This document shows positions 9,864 to 20,265 of a stretch of DNA of 64,000 bases, piece after piece. The notes under the pieces are model-generated. The model was not told where the DNA came from. It made no database searches and saw only the letters and a program-made list of their open reading frames with translations. Each line of letters begins with the position of its first letter. The stretch's first letter is position 1. The DNA lies in contig CAVUZG010000004.1 of assembly GCA_963745945.1 (NCBI GenBank), forward strand, positions 2,046,001 to 2,110,000, given 5' to 3'. Origin of the DNA: DATFVA01 sp963745945. Its GTDB lineage: Bacteria > Bacteroidota > Ignavibacteria > Ignavibacteriales > Ignavibacteriaceae. The translations under genes were made by a program, and so were the position numbers.

Positions 9864-10329
9864 TTAATAAAAACAAACAGAATGATCTTTATACTTACCG
9901 TTTTCATAATTAAACTTTGCGCTGAAAAATTTTTCCTGGTATAACCAGGCAAGAAAAATTTTATCGCCTTCCCACAAGTTAAGTTCGGTAATTTTGTCAT
10001 TGGGAATCCAATCAAGCATACCTTCGGGAGAGTCTATCAATTTACCTTCAAACTCGTTTGCGGTAAAAATGAAAACATACCAATCTTCAGCACCATCAAA
10101 ATTCGGAAAGGTTATAAAACCATGCATCCGTGGGAGATTTTACAAGCAGACCCGATTCTTCTCTTATTTCTCTTATTGCACAGTCTTCAGGACTTTCCCC
10201 CTCCTCAAATTTTCCGCCGAGCCCGTTCCACTTTCCTTCGTGATAATCGTTTTCTTTTTTTGTCCTGTGGATCATAAGAGTGGTTTTTTCCTGATTATTT
10301 ATAACATAACATAAAGTGGCCAGTTTCAT
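9864..10329 (-). CDS. NUDIX hydrolase (MutT/8-oxo-dGTPase-like), frameshifted
   Basis: About 155 aa if mended. The N-terminal part begins MKLATLCYVINNQEKTTLMI and carries the NUDIX box: GKFEEGES followed by REIREESGL. The C-terminal part, in another frame, begins at MHGFITFPNFDGAEDWYVF, a typical continuation of MutT-type 8-oxo-dGTP or pyrimidine-nucleotide diphosphatases. Reading moves by one base near 10130; removing one base restores a single protein. Such enzymes clean the nucleotide pool of oxidised dNTPs. The shift lies between well-conserved halves, which suggests sequence error. It precedes the DinB gene by 17 nt. Confidence 0.85.
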
Positions 10330-10536
10330 TAAAATTACCGTTTGTGTTTTAAAATGACATTGACAATTTTATAAACCTAATTTATGTTATCCTTTAAGAA
10401 ATAAAAAATGTGTTCTAAATCTTAATGATATTTTTATTCTTAAATTAAGTTTATTTTCATTTTGCACTTTAAAATATTTTGAAAATATTTGAGTGTGCTT
10501 TTTTGTGATAATTTAAAAACAAGGAGATCGATAGTA

Positions 10537-10839
10537 ATGGCTGGTGAGACGAATTCTTCGGAAGATTTTTTGTTAAATCCTTTTTCTCATTTAATAGAAG
10601 AGAAGGAGGATAATGTAAAATCATTCTTTGCTGCCCGCAAAAAGGAAGAAGATGATGATGAAGATTTTGATGATGAAGAAGACGATTATTATAAAGATGA
10701 TGAAGAGGAGGATGAAGACGTTGTAGAAGAGCCGGATGAAGAAATATTAAATGAAGAAGATGTTTACGAAGAAGATTTTGATTTTGAAGAAGATGAAGAG
10801 GATTTGTTCGATGATGATGAAGAAATCCCGTTTAATTAA
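10537..10839 (+). CDS. Highly acidic small protein of unknown function
   Basis: About 100 aa starting at the ATG at 10537, with a good AAGGAG 10 nt upstream; the longer upstream extension has none. The first 40 residues are mixed (GETNSSEDFLLNPFSHLIEE, then VKSFFAARKKEED), and the rest is almost wholly Asp and Glu with a few Tyr and Phe. It has no Cys, no signal peptide and no membrane segment, so it is likely disordered and cytoplasmic. I do not recognise the family. It ends convergently with hldD, their stops overlapping by 3 nt. DNA mimicry, chaperone-like or metal-binding roles are possible but not supported. Confidence 0.75.
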   Translation: MAGETNSSEDFLLNPFSHLIEEKEDNVKSFFAARKKEEDDDEDFDDEEDDYYKDDEEEDEDVVEEPDEEILNEEDVYEEDFDFEEDEEDLFDDDEEIPFN

Positions 10840-11802
10840 TAACCCAGATAAAGACTCTTCATCAGGTAATTATTAACATAGTCGGCAACTCCATTTTCGA
10901 GAGAAGAAGATTCGTTGGAATAGCCGGCTTTTTTTATTTTATCCATTTTAGCTTCAGTAAAATACTGGTACCTGTCGGCAATTTCCGGGGGCAATTCAAT
11001 ATATTCAATGTTTGATGGCTTATCTAAAGATTTAAAGATTGAGCTAACAAGATCCTTCCATGTTCGTGCTTTACCGGAACCAACATTAAATAAGCCGGCA
11101 GTTTTATTCTCCAGAAAGAACAGGGTCATATCAACCGCATCTTTAACGTAAACAAAGTCACGCATCTGTTCGCCGTCTTTATACCCGGGATTCATCGATT
11201 TAAATAATTTAACTTTTCCTGTATCCCTGATTTGTTCAAATGCTTTATGAACAACACTTCGCATGTCCCCTTTGTGGTATTCATTAGGACCATAGACGTT
11301 AAAATATTTTAGTCCGACTATTTTGTTAAACCAGCCGTTTCGCGCAGCCTGAATGTCGAAAAGATTTTTAGAGTACCCATACATATTCAGCGGACGGAGA
11401 AAAGGAGAAAGTTTTTCACTGTCTTCAAAACCTGATGAACCATCACCATACGTTGCAGCAGAAGAAGCATAAATGAAACGAATATTTTTTTGAAGACAAT
11501 ATTCTGCCAGTTTTCGGGTGTATTCATAATTATTTACCAAAAGGTGATCGGCATCCCGTTCCGTAGTAGACGAATTTGCTCCCATATGAATGATCGCTTC
11601 AATACTAAAATCAATCTTGTTGAGTTTTTCGATGAAAACAAGCTTGTGCATGAAAATCATGATATTTAAGCGAAACAAGGTTTTTCCATTTATCTGTTAG
11701 TCCCAGTTCATCTACAATAAGTATATCTGTTTTACCAAGGTTATTAAGCTGCCAAACAATTGCGCTGCCAATAAAGCCAGCGCCACCGGTTACAATTATC
11801 AT
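10836..11802 (-). CDS. hldD: ADP-L-glycero-D-manno-heptose 6-epimerase, frameshifted
   Basis: An extended short-chain dehydrogenase, about 322 aa if mended, that epimerises ADP-heptose for lipopolysaccharide core. The N-terminus MIIVTGGAGFIGSAIVWQLN is the NAD(P)-binding GxxGxxG. DELGLTDKWKNL and EAIIHMGANSSTTE are HldD hallmarks, followed by the catalytic YxxxK in MYGYSKNLFD and the C-terminal RYQYFTEAKMDKIKKAGY. The reading frame changes near 11650 in a run of four T; three T give an uninterrupted KYHDFMHKL. Other nucleotide-sugar epimerases are less likely because of the HldD-specific motifs. No other heptose gene is in the window. Confidence 0.9.
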
Positions 11803-11931
11803 ATAGAGTTAAATATGTTTATAAATAGGATTTATAATAGAAAGCAATTTAGTTATATTTGGAAACTTTATAAAGCTGTCGACAAAGCATAAAACACAAA
11901 CAATTTTTAAAAACTATTCTGTTGAGAATTG

Positions 11932-14900
11932 ATGGAATCGAAATTTGATATACTAAAGAAGCTGTTACAGGAAAGAATTCTTGTTTTCGATGGTGCAATG
12001 GGAACGATGATTCAGCAGCACAAATTAACCGAAGCGGATTTCCGCGGTGAGAGATTTATAAATCATCCAAAAGATTTAAAGGGAAATAATGAAATATTAA
12101 ATCTTACTCAGCCTGAAATAATAAAAGAAATTCACCGGGCATATCTTGCTGCGGGAGCTGATATAATTGAGACAAATACGTTTAACGGAACAGCGATCTC
12201 TTTAGCTGATTATAAAACAGAAGAACTTGTTTATGAAATAAACATTGCCGCGGCAAAGAATGCAAGGATAGCCGCCGACGAATTCACAAAACAAAATCCA
12301 ATTAAACCACGATTTGTTGCAGGTAGTTTAGGTCCCACAAACAAAACTCTTTCTCTTTCTCCAAATGTAAGCGATCCCGGGTTCCGTTCTATTACGTTTG
12401 ATGCAATGGCAAAAGCATATTATGATCAGGCGAAGGGATTAGTTGACGGGGGTGTGGATATTCTTCTTATCGAAACAATTTATGATACCCTGAATGCAAA
12501 AGCTGCAATTTATGGAGTTCAAGAATTATTGAATGAACTTAAAAAATCAGTACCTCTTATTCTCTCAGGAACAATTGTTGATTTAAGCGGAAGAACCCTC
12601 TCCGGACAGACAACCGAAGCTTTTTTTATTTCTATATCTCACGCAAAAAACATTTTAAGTGTTGGATTAAATTGTGCTCTTGGTGCAATACAAATGCGCC
12701 CTTTCCTTGAAGAAATTTCCAATATAGCCCCTTATTTTGTTCACGTTTACCCCAATGCAGGTCTGCCTAATGAAATGGGAGAATATGATGAAACTGCCGA
12801 AACAATGTCGGGAATTTTAAAGGAATTTGGTGAAGCAGGATTTTACAACCTTGTAGGCGGATGCTGTGGAACTACTCCAGAACATATTAAAGCGATTTCA
12901 GAAATAGTTAAAAAGATTAAGCCCAGGAACATTCCTTCAAGAGAACCTTATTTAAGATTAAGCGGACTCGAACCGGTTGAACTTCGACCGGACGCAAATT
13001 TTATGAATATCGGCGAAAGAACAAATGTAACGGGCTCTAAAAAATTTGCCCGGCTGATTAAAGAGGAAAATTATGAAGAAGCTCTCTCTGTAGCGCGAAA
13101 CCAGGTTGAAGGCGGGGCACAGGTTCTTGATGTGAATATGGATGAAGGTCTTCTCGATTCGGAAGTTGTGATGAATAAATTTCTGAACCTTGTTGCCGTT
13201 GAACCGGAAATTGCAAAACTCCCGATAATGATTGATTCATCCAGATGGAGTGTGATTGTGGAAGGGCTTAAGTGCCTGCAGGGAAAAGGAATAGTTAACT
13301 CAATCAGTCTTAAAGAAGGCGAAGAAGTTTTTAAGGAACGGGCAAGTAAAATACTGCAGTACGGTGCTGCTGTAATTGTAATGGCGTTTGATGAACGGGG
13401 ACAAGCTGATTCTTTCGAAAAGAAAATAGCTGTTTGTAAACGGGCGTATGATATTCTAACCAAAGAAGTTGGCTTTCCCCCGCAGGATATAATATTTGAT
13501 CCGAATATTTTAACAGTTGCAACAGGAATAGAGGAGCATAATAATTACGCTGTTGATTATATTGAAGCCGCAAGATGGATAAAACAGAATCTTCCCCTTG
13601 CAAAAGTAAGCGGCGGTGTAAGTAACATCTCTTTTTCTTTCCGCGGAAATGATGTCGTTCGTGAAGCAATGCATTCAGCTTTTCTATATCATGCTATAAA
13701 AGCAGGAATGGATATGGGAATTGTTAATGCAGGTCAGCTTGAAGTTTATGAAGAAATCCCGAAAGACCTTTTAAGATTAGTTGAGGACGTTCTTCTAAAT
13801 AAAAGGCCCGATGCTACTGAACGGCTGGTTGAATTTGCAGAAAGTGTAAAACAGAAAGGAAAAGAAGAAGTAAAAAAAGACGAATGGAGAAATGCCCCGG
13901 TTCACGAACGACTAAAACATGCACTTATAAAAGGAATAGTTGATTTCATTGACGTTGATACCGAGGAAGCCCGCAAAATATTTAATAAGCCGATTGAAGT
14001 TATTGAAGGTCCCCTAATGGACGGAATGAATATCGTGGGTGATTTATTCGGGTCGGGAAAAATGTTTCTTCCGCAGGTTGTTAAAAGTGCGCGGGTAATG
14101 AAAAAAGCCGTTGCGTATTTAATTCCTTTCATTGAAAAAGAAAAGGAAGAATCTCACGATACACGCGAAGCGGGCAAGGTGGTAATGGCTACTGTGAAAG
14201 GCGATGTTCACGATATTGGAAAAAATATTGTTGGGGTTGTACTCGGATGTAATAATTATAATGTAATTGATCTTGGAGTAATGGTGCCGGTTGATAAGAT
14301 TCTCCAGGTAGCAAATGAAGAAAAGGCAGACGTAATCGGTTTAAGTGGATTGATTACCCCTTCGCTGGATGAAATGGTTCATATTGCAAAAGAAATGGAA
14401 AGAAGGAAATTAAAAATTCCGTTGATGATTGGCGGAGCCACAACTTCAAAAATTCACACAGCGGTTAAAATTGCACCCAACTATTCCGGTCCGGTAGTGC
14501 ATGTTCTGGATGCATCGCGAAGCGTTCCTGTTGTAAGCAATCTTATAAATCCTGATAAAAAAATCTCCCTGAATTTTACAGAACAAATAAAAACAGAATA
14601 TTCCAACCTTCGTGAAATGCACATCAAAAAGAAAGGGCAGGATAATCTTTTACTTATTGAAGAGGCAAGAAAAAACAAACTGAAAGCCAAATGGGATCAG
14701 GTCCAAATTGTAACGCCTGATAAACCAGGAGTTACGGTTCTTAAAAACTATTCCTTGAAGAAGCTTAAAGATTATATAGACTGGACACCTTTCTTTCTTA
14801 CCTGGGAGATGAAAGGAAAATACCCTGCAATTTTTGATGACAAAAAATATGGTGCAGAAGCAAAAAAACTTTTTAATGATGCAAACAAACTGCTGGATAA

Positions 14901-15627
14901 AATATTAAAAGAAAATCTTCTTGCTGCAAACGGAGTGTTCGGGATTTTTCCTGCCAATTCCGTTGGCGATGATATAGAAGTTTATACTGATGAAAACAGA
15001 AATGGTGTGAAGCGTATTCTTCATTCGCTTAGATCCCAGACAAAGAAATCAGACAATCTTCCGAATCTTGCTTTGGCTGATTTTATTGCGCCAAAAGAAA
15101 CTGGACGGATTGATTGGATAGGTGCTTTTGCCGTAACAGCCGGAATTGGAATTGGAGAGCTTGTTAATAAGTTTGAATCCGAACACGATGATTATAACAG
15201 TATAATGACCAAAGCACTTGCTGATAGATTAGCAGAAGCTTTCGCCGAACATCTGCATGAACTTGTCCGGAAAAAATATTGGGGATACTCGCCCGAAGAG
15301 GAATTTAAGAATGATGATTTAATTAAGGAAAAATATAGAGGAATAAGACCGGCACCAGGCTATCCTGCACAACCGGACCATACGGAAAAAACGATTATCT
15401 TTGATTTGCTGGAAGTTGAAAAGAACACGTCAATCAGGTTAACTGAAAACCTGGCAATGTTCCCGGCCGCATCTGTCAGCGGTTTGATCTTCGCTTATCC
15501 CGAAGCTAAATATTTTAATGTTGGAAAAATCGGGAAAGACCAGGTTCTTGATTACCATAAGCGAAAAGGAATGAGCCTGGAAGAAACTGAGCGGTGGTTA
15601 AGCCCGGTTTTGAATTATGATGTTTAG
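11932..15627 (+). CDS. metH: Cobalamin-dependent methionine synthase
   Basis: Transfers the methyl group of 5-methyltetrahydrofolate to homocysteine via cobalamin. The 1231 aa product is full length with all modules in order: homocysteine/zinc domain (about 10-325, GGCCGTTPEHI at its end), pterin domain (about 345-610, FMNIGERTNVTGSKKF), B12 cap (about 640-735), B12-binding domain with DVHDIGKN, whose His near residue 760 ligates cobalt, and the activation domain (about 910-1225, RPAPGYPAQPDHTEK) for S-adenosylmethionine. I start at ATG 11932, one codon after a TTG. No recognisable cobalamin or SAM riboswitch lies in the 130 nt upstream. No base shifts occur in 3.7 kb, unlike several neighbours. 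Confidence 0.98.
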   Translation: MESKFDILKKLLQERILVFDGAMGTMIQQHKLTEADFRGERFINHPKDLKGNNEILNLTQPEIIKEIHRAYLAAGADIIETNTFNGTAISLADYKTEELVYEINIAAAKNARIAADEFTKQNPIKPRFVAGSLGPTNKTLSLSPNVSDPGFRSITFDAMAKAYYDQAKGLVDGGVDILLIETIYDTLNAKAAIYGVQELLNELKKSVPLILSGTIVDLSGRTLSGQTTEAFFISISHAKNILSVGLNCALGAIQMRPFLEEISNIAPYFVHVYPNAGLPNEMGEYDETAETMSGILKEFGEAGFYNLVGGCCGTTPEHIKAISEIVKKIKPRNIPSREPYLRLSGLEPVELRPDANFMNIGERTNVTGSKKFARLIKEENYEEALSVARNQVEGGAQVLDVNMDEGLLDSEVVMNKFLNLVAVEPEIAKLPIMIDSSRWSVIVEGLKCLQGKGIVNSISLKEGEEVFKERASKILQYGAAVIVMAFDERGQADSFEKKIAVCKRAYDILTKEVGFPPQDIIFDPNILTVATGIEEHNNYAVDYIEAARWIKQNLPLAKVSGGVSNISFSFRGNDVVREAMHSAFLYHAIKAGMDMGIVNAGQLEVYEEIPKDLLRLVEDVLLNKRPDATERLVEFAESVKQKGKEEVKKDEWRNAPVHERLKHALIKGIVDFIDVDTEEARKIFNKPIEVIEGPLMDGMNIVGDLFGSGKMFLPQVVKSARVMKKAVAYLIPFIEKEKEESHDTREAGKVVMATVKGDVHDIGKNIVGVVLGCNNYNVIDLGVMVPVDKILQVANEEKADVIGLSGLITPSLDEMVHIAKEMERRKLKIPLMIGGATTSKIHTAVKIAPNYSGPVVHVLDASRSVPVVSNLINPDKKISLNFTEQIKTEYSNLREMHIKKKGQDNLLLIEEARKNKLKAKWDQVQIVTPDKPGVTVLKNYSLKKLKDYIDWTPFFLTWEMKGKYPAIFDDKKYGAEAKKLFNDANKLLDKILKENLLAANGVFGIFPANSVGDDIEVYTDENRNGVKRILHSLRSQTKKSDNLPNLALADFIAPKETGRIDWIGAFAVTAGIGIGELVNKFESEHDDYNSIMTKALADRLAEAFAEHLHELVRKKYWGYSPEEEFKNDDLIKEKYRGIRPAPGYPAQPDHTEKTIIFDLLEVEKNTSIRLTENLAMFPAASVSGLIFAYPEAKYFNVGKIGKDQVLDYHKRKGMSLEETERWLSPVLNYDV

Positions 15628-15633
15628 AAATTT

Positions 15634-16417
15634 ATGGATGTAAAAAAATATTTAGACAGAATTAATTTTCATTCTGAAATAAAACCTGATATAGAAACAC
15701 TTCAATTACTTCATAAAAATCATCTGTTAAATATTCCTTTTGAGAATCTTGATATACACTCCGGCAGGAAAATCATTTTAGAAAAAGAGAAGCTTCTTAA
15801 CAAAATAGTTAATGAAGAAAGAGGCGGATTTTGTTATGAGCTGAACGGTGCTTTTTATGAATTACTTATTTCAATCGGATATAAAGTAAAAAGAATCTCC
15901 GCTGGTGTTGCAGGTAAAGATAGGAATCTTTGGCTCTGAATTTGATCATATGGCTTTACTTGTAAAAATAGATGCTGAAGAATACCTGGCTGATGTTGGT
16001 TTTGGTGATTCGTTTATACTTCCGTTAAAGTTTAGGCTTGATGAAGTTCAAAAAGATGTTTGGGATTTTTTCAAAATAAGTAAATCAGAAGATGAAGATT
16101 ATTACATCCTTTCAAGATCTTCCCCGGGGAACGAATTTATTTCACAATATAAGTATGGTTTAAAACCAAGAGAACTAAATGAGTACCAGCAAATGTGTGA
16201 TTATCACCAGACTTCTCCCGAATCTCATTTTACACAAAAAGTAATCTGCAGCAAAGCAACAGAAACAGGGCGAATCAGCTTAAGCGATTTAAAATTAATT
16301 ATAACAGGTAACGGTATAAAAAAACAAAAAAAGATCGCCAAACAGGAATTTCAAAAACTGCTTAAAAAGTATTTCAATATTACTCTACATTCTGAATTAA
16401 CCTTCCCGCCAAAGTAA
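15634..16417 (+). CDS. Arylamine N-acetyltransferase, frameshifted
   Basis: About 261 aa if mended. It acetylates arylamines or hydrazines from acetyl-CoA in known relatives. The catalytic triad is visible: Cys in ERGGFCYELNGAFYELL (residue about 70), His in EFDHMALLVKI, and Asp in YLADVGFGDS. The frame moves by one base near 15915-15925; dropping one A from the AAA there gives continuous VAGKIGIFGSEFDH. The triad being split between two frames but intact argues for sequence error. It begins 6 nt after metH and may be co-transcribed with it, though no functional link is known. Confidence 0.87.
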
Positions 16418-16552
16418 ACAACTTCCCAGGTACTTTAATGTTAATTAACCTCCGCTAATGTTTTTATGCATGCTTTATAAAAAAGTTACTCAAATCACTT
16501 ATATTTATATAAAAAGAGATATTTATAATCTTTAGTCACAATCCGGGAAGCA

Positions 16553-17851
16553 ATGAATTTCTTTCATGTCATTTCGGTTTTAATAGTACTTTCTGCGGCG
16601 TTCGGATATATCAATTACAGGTTTCTCCGCCTCCCGCACACCATCGGAATGATGCTTATAGCTTTAATTACTTCGCTCGGTTTAATCGGGCTTGGTTATT
16701 TAAATTTAGGATTTAAACAGGAGGTGGTTCAGGCTTTAAAGGGAATAGACTTTTCATACATTCTGCTGAACGTAATGCTTAGTTTCCTGTTATTTGCCGG
16801 TGCTATAAATGTAAATTCAGATAAACTGCTCGAATCAAAATATCCAATAATGATTTTTGCAACTCTCGGGGTAATTACTTCAACTTTTATTGTGGGTACA
16901 GTATTTTATTATTTCATGAGATTGATCAATATTCATCTTGATTATATATACTGTCTTCTGTTCGGATCACTTATTTCTCCCACAGATCCTATTGCAGTGC
17001 TGGGAATTTTAAAGGAAGCCGGAATTCCCAAAAGTCTTGAAGTAAAAATCACTGGCGAATCGCTTTTCAATGATGGCGTTGCTGTGGTTATTTTCCTCAG
17101 TCTTTTCCAGATTGCAAAAATCGGAATCGAAAACCTGTCTACTTTTGATATCGGGCTATTGTTTCTAAGAGAAGCAGTTGGAGGAATTATACTTGGGTTT
17201 GCCCTCGGGTACGCAGGATTTTACCTTCTTAAATCAATTGATAATTATAAAGTAGAAGTAATAATAACTCTTGCAATTGTTACAGGCGGGTATTCACTTG
17301 CGGAGTTACTCGGTGTTTCAGGTCCCTTATCTATGGTTGTTGCGGGATTAATAACAGGCAACAGGGGAAGGCGTTACGCAATGTCTGATACTACTCAATC
17401 GTATGTAGATAAGTTCTGGGAAATGTCTGATGAAATATTGAATGCCCTCCTTTTTATGCTGATAGGATTTGAGTTTCTTGTAATAGATTTAAAACCGTTT
17501 TATTTGCTTGTTGGTCTATTTGGTGTTGTCGTAATTTTATTTGCTCGTTTTGTTTCTGTCGGAATTCCCGTGCAGGCAATGAAACATACATTCACTAAAC
17601 ACAGCATTTTAATTTTAACGTGGGGCGGATTACGAGGAGGCATCTCTGTTGCGTTGGCTCTATCTCTTCAAACGGAAATGCATAGAAGTTTTTTTGTTGC
17701 GGTAACTTATGTAATTGTGCTGTTTTCAATAGGTGTACAGGGGCTAACAATCGGCAAGCTTGTTAAAAGATTAAAATTCGAAGTTGAAGTAGAAGAGGAA
17801 CAGGAGAAGAGTAAGGAGCTAAAAGATGAAGGTAAAAATGTTGTCTCATAA
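16553..17851 (+). CDS. Sodium/proton antiporter, CPA1/NhaP family
   Basis: A 432 aa inner-membrane protein with 12-13 hydrophobic helices. CPA1 signatures include SPTDPIAVLGILKEAGIP (about residues 144-161), GESLFNDGVAVVIFLSL (about 168-184) with the ion-binding ND pair, and WGGLRGGISVALALSL near residue 367. The short cytoplasmic tail is Glu/Lys-rich and lacks a regulatory domain. It exports Na+ (or K+) in exchange for H+. The gene stands alone and is closed by the hairpin at 17862. Confidence 0.93.
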   Translation: MNFFHVISVLIVLSAAFGYINYRFLRLPHTIGMMLIALITSLGLIGLGYLNLGFKQEVVQALKGIDFSYILLNVMLSFLLFAGAINVNSDKLLESKYPIMIFATLGVITSTFIVGTVFYYFMRLINIHLDYIYCLLFGSLISPTDPIAVLGILKEAGIPKSLEVKITGESLFNDGVAVVIFLSLFQIAKIGIENLSTFDIGLLFLREAVGGIILGFALGYAGFYLLKSIDNYKVEVIITLAIVTGGYSLAELLGVSGPLSMVVAGLITGNRGRRYAMSDTTQSYVDKFWEMSDEILNALLFMLIGFEFLVIDLKPFYLLVGLFGVVVILFARFVSVGIPVQAMKHTFTKHSILILTWGGLRGGISVALALSLQTEMHRSFFVAVTYVIVLFSIGVQGLTIGKLVKRLKFEVEVEEEQEKSKELKDEGKNVVS

Positions 17852-17861
17852 GTCATAATTT

Positions 17862-17891
17862 AGTAACCTGAACTTGTTTCAGGTTACTTTA
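17862..17891. terminator. Bidirectional terminator between convergent genes
   Basis: AGTAACCTGAA (17862-17872) and TTCAGGTTACT (17878-17888) pair perfectly over 11 bp around a 5-nt loop, followed by T on the plus strand. It lies between the converging antiporter and phosphodiesterase genes and overlaps the latter's stop codon. Read on the minus strand its core is CTGAAACAAGTTCAG, shared with the hairpins at 37935 and 38472. Confidence 0.75.
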
Positions 17892-19101
17892 AAACATACT
17901 TTATTCTGTCAAGCCTTCCATCAATCAAAGGATTTGGAAAAATGTTGAAGATTTTACAAAGCAAAGGATAGATGTCAATATTATTTATTGTTCCTACCTG
18001 GTAATTCTTTTTAAAATCAGGACCAACCGCATAAAAAATTCCATTCATATCCATTAAAAAATTATCGTAACCATGGTTTCCTTTACTGCTGTATTTTTTC
18101 ATCCCATCAATTGATTTCTTGGTTTCCAGACTCCAGCCGTTTTCAGCAATTATAACAATTTTGCTTATCAATGGATTATCCGAGAAATGAAAATATTCCG
18201 GCACATCTTCTCTCATATAAACCTTGTAATGATTTTCATTTTCCTTCAGTCTGTTAAAAATGATTTCAATCTTTGCAGCCTGGGGCTCAATCATCATAAG
18301 AGGTCCGCTGTCATTATGCTTGTAATTATATCCTTTAAGAATATCCTCTACATTTATAATTTTATCTTCACTTACGTTCGTCATGCCATGATCCGAAACC
18401 ACGATAATATCTGTACTATCAAAAAGATTAATTTCTTTCAGCTTTTCAAAATAGTATCCCAATATCGAATCAAGCTGGGCAATAGCAAAATTAGTCTCAG
18501 GAGAATCAGGACCGTATTTATGTCCGTAAGAATCGGTAGCATCAAAATAAGAAGTTATAAAATGAGGGCGCTTATTGTAAGGAAGCTTAAGCCAATCGAA
18601 AACGCCATCAACTCTTTCCTTATAAGGTCGCGTATGCACATAAGGGTAATAATAAGTCGGATGCCTGTAAGAAAGCGTTACTTCGGAGCCCGGCCAGAAA
18701 TAGCTGGCGGTGATAATTCCCTGGCGTTCTGCCGTTTCCCAGAAAGCTTCTCCTTTATACCATTTTGAATTTCGTACTTCATTAGAATCACTCATCGAAT
18801 AGCGGGTACTATCAAAGTAATCTGAAAAACCATTTGAAATTATTCCGTGGTGTGCAGGGTACATTCCTGTTATAATGGAAATATGATTCGGAAAAGTCTT
18901 AGATGGAAAACATGGTCGAAGTGATTTAGCCGAAACACCATTTTCTTTTATGTAATCAAAATGGGGAGTAATTCCCCTATCGACATAATCCCACCTGAAA
19001 CCGTCAAAGCTGATAAGTATTACATATGGTTTGGTTTGCGCCTTCCCGAAGGAGACTAAAATTAAAATTGTAAATAAAATTGATTTTAAAAATAACTTCA
19101 T
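17884..19101 (-). CDS. Ectonucleotide pyrophosphatase/phosphodiesterase family protein
   Basis: A 405 aa exported enzyme of the alkaline phosphatase superfamily, type I phosphodiesterase/nucleotide pyrophosphatase branch. A signal peptide covers about residues 1-21. Two-zinc active-site motifs are clear: SFDGFRWDY (Asp), FPSKTFPNHISIITG (nucleophile Thr), DATDSYGHKYGPDSP, VVSDHGMTNV (Asp-His) and SKGNHGYDN (His). Family members cleave nucleotide or phospholipid phosphodiesters outside the cytoplasm; the exact substrate is not determined by the motifs. The gene is a single unit on the minus strand. Confidence 0.92.
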   Translation of the reverse strand: MKLFLKSILFTILILVSFGKAQTKPYVILISFDGFRWDYVDRGITPHFDYIKENGVSAKSLRPCFPSKTFPNHISIITGMYPAHHGIISNGFSDYFDSTRYSMSDSNEVRNSKWYKGEAFWETAERQGIITASYFWPGSEVTLSYRHPTYYYPYVHTRPYKERVDGVFDWLKLPYNKRPHFITSYFDATDSYGHKYGPDSPETNFAIAQLDSILGYYFEKLKEINLFDSTDIIVVSDHGMTNVSEDKIINVEDILKGYNYKHNDSGPLMMIEPQAAKIEIIFNRLKENENHYKVYMREDVPEYFHFSDNPLISKIVIIAENGWSLETKKSIDGMKKYSSKGNHGYDNFLMDMNGIFYAVGPDFKKNYQVGTINNIDIYPLLCKIFNIFPNPLIDGRLDRIKYVLK

Positions 19102-19235
19102 TTTAATTCCACTTTAAAAGTTAACTAACCGGATTTACAAATTTATTTATAAATGAACTTAAAAATAAAATTGGTTAAATTGTGAACCATATCCCGCTAT
19201 ATATTGTTAAGAAAGCATTAAAAGAAAAGAAGATA

Positions 19236-20251
19236 ATGAATAAAACCGGAGTATTGCTAATTCAGCTTGGAACACCCGATAGTCCCTCTGTTCCCGATGT
19301 AAGAAAATATTTAAGAGAGTTTTTAAACGATCCGCGCGTGATTGACATACCGTGGCTTGCAAGAAAAATTCTTGTCAATCTTATCATTGTTCCGTTTCGT
19401 GCACCGAAATCAGCAAAGATTTATAAAAACTGTGGACTGATAAAGGTTCTCCCCTTCTTTTTTATAGCGTAAGTCTTAAAGATAAGCTGCAAAAGATTAT
19501 GGGAGATAAATATGAAATAGAGCTTGCAATGCGCTACCAGAGCCCTTCAATGGATGAAGTACTTGAGAGGATGAGAAAAAAAAATTATGAAAGGATTCTG
19601 ATTCTTCCGCTTTTTCCCCAATATGCTTCAGCCTCTTCCGGCTCCGCAGCTCGATAAAGCAATGGAGATAATTAGAAAATGGTGGGTTATTCCTGAAATA
19701 AAAATAATTTCACAATTCTGGGATGATGAAGGCTATATAAATTCTTTTGTTGAAAAAGGAAAAAAATATGATGTAAATGATTATGATCATGTTTTGTTCA
19801 GCTACCACGGATTACCTGAAAGGCAGGTGGATAAAGTTTATGATGATGCAAAGCCCTGTTCAGAGCACAATTGTGAGAACGAAATAACTGAAGAAAATAA
19901 ATATTGCTACAAAGCGCCAGTGTTATGGTACTACCAGGGTTCTTGCCGAAAGATTAAATATTCCCGCAGATAAATATACAGTCAGTTTTCAGTCAAGGTT
20001 AGATAAAAAATGGCTGACACCTTTTTCCGATAAGGTTATAATTGAACTGGCAAAAAAGGGTGCTAAAGAAACTGCTTGTGTTCAGTCCTGCGTTTGTTGC
20101 AGATTGTCTTGAAACACTGATTGAAATAGGAGATGAATACCAGCAGCTGTTCAAAGAACATGGCGGAGTAAAAATTCAGCTTGTAGAAAGTCTTAATGAT
20201 GATGACGGATGGGTGGAAGCGGTGAAAAAAATGGTGGAGAAAAACATTTAA
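19236..20251 (+). CDS. hemH: Ferrochelatase, interrupted by four frameshifts
   Basis: Inserts Fe2+ into protoporphyrin IX (or coproporphyrin III) to make haem. About 338 aa if mended. Segments in order: TGVLLIQLGTPDSPSVPDV at the start, a WTDKGSPLLFYSVSLKDKL stretch, LPLFPQYASASSGSA, SYHGLPERQ with the catalytic His, QCYGTTRVLAERLNIP, and VFSPAFVADCLETLIEIGDEY near the end. The frame changes near 19430 (one A short), 19653 (one base extra), 19918 (one C extra) and 20066 (one A extra). All family motifs survive, so sequence error is more likely than loss of function. Start ATG 19236 follows a purine-rich AAGAAG. No other haem gene is adjacent. Confidence 0.9.
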
Positions 20252-20265
20252 TAACTTGAAATCTC

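Noticed and set aside
11803..11931. Cobalamin or SAM riboswitch upstream of metH
   Set aside because: No B12-box or SAM-box-like conserved core or suitable stems in the 129 nt leader.
13071..13669. Overlapping minus-strand frames within metH
   Set aside because: Shadows of a complete 1231 aa methionine synthase with consistent codon use.
18187..18768. 193-codon plus-strand frame
   Set aside because: It is antisense to the phosphodiesterase gene, has no ribosome site and no sensible domain; it is a shadow.
19236..20251. Programmed frameshifting of ferrochelatase
   Set aside because: Four shifts at unlike sites with no slippery site plus pseudoknot pattern fit random indels, not programmed recoding.
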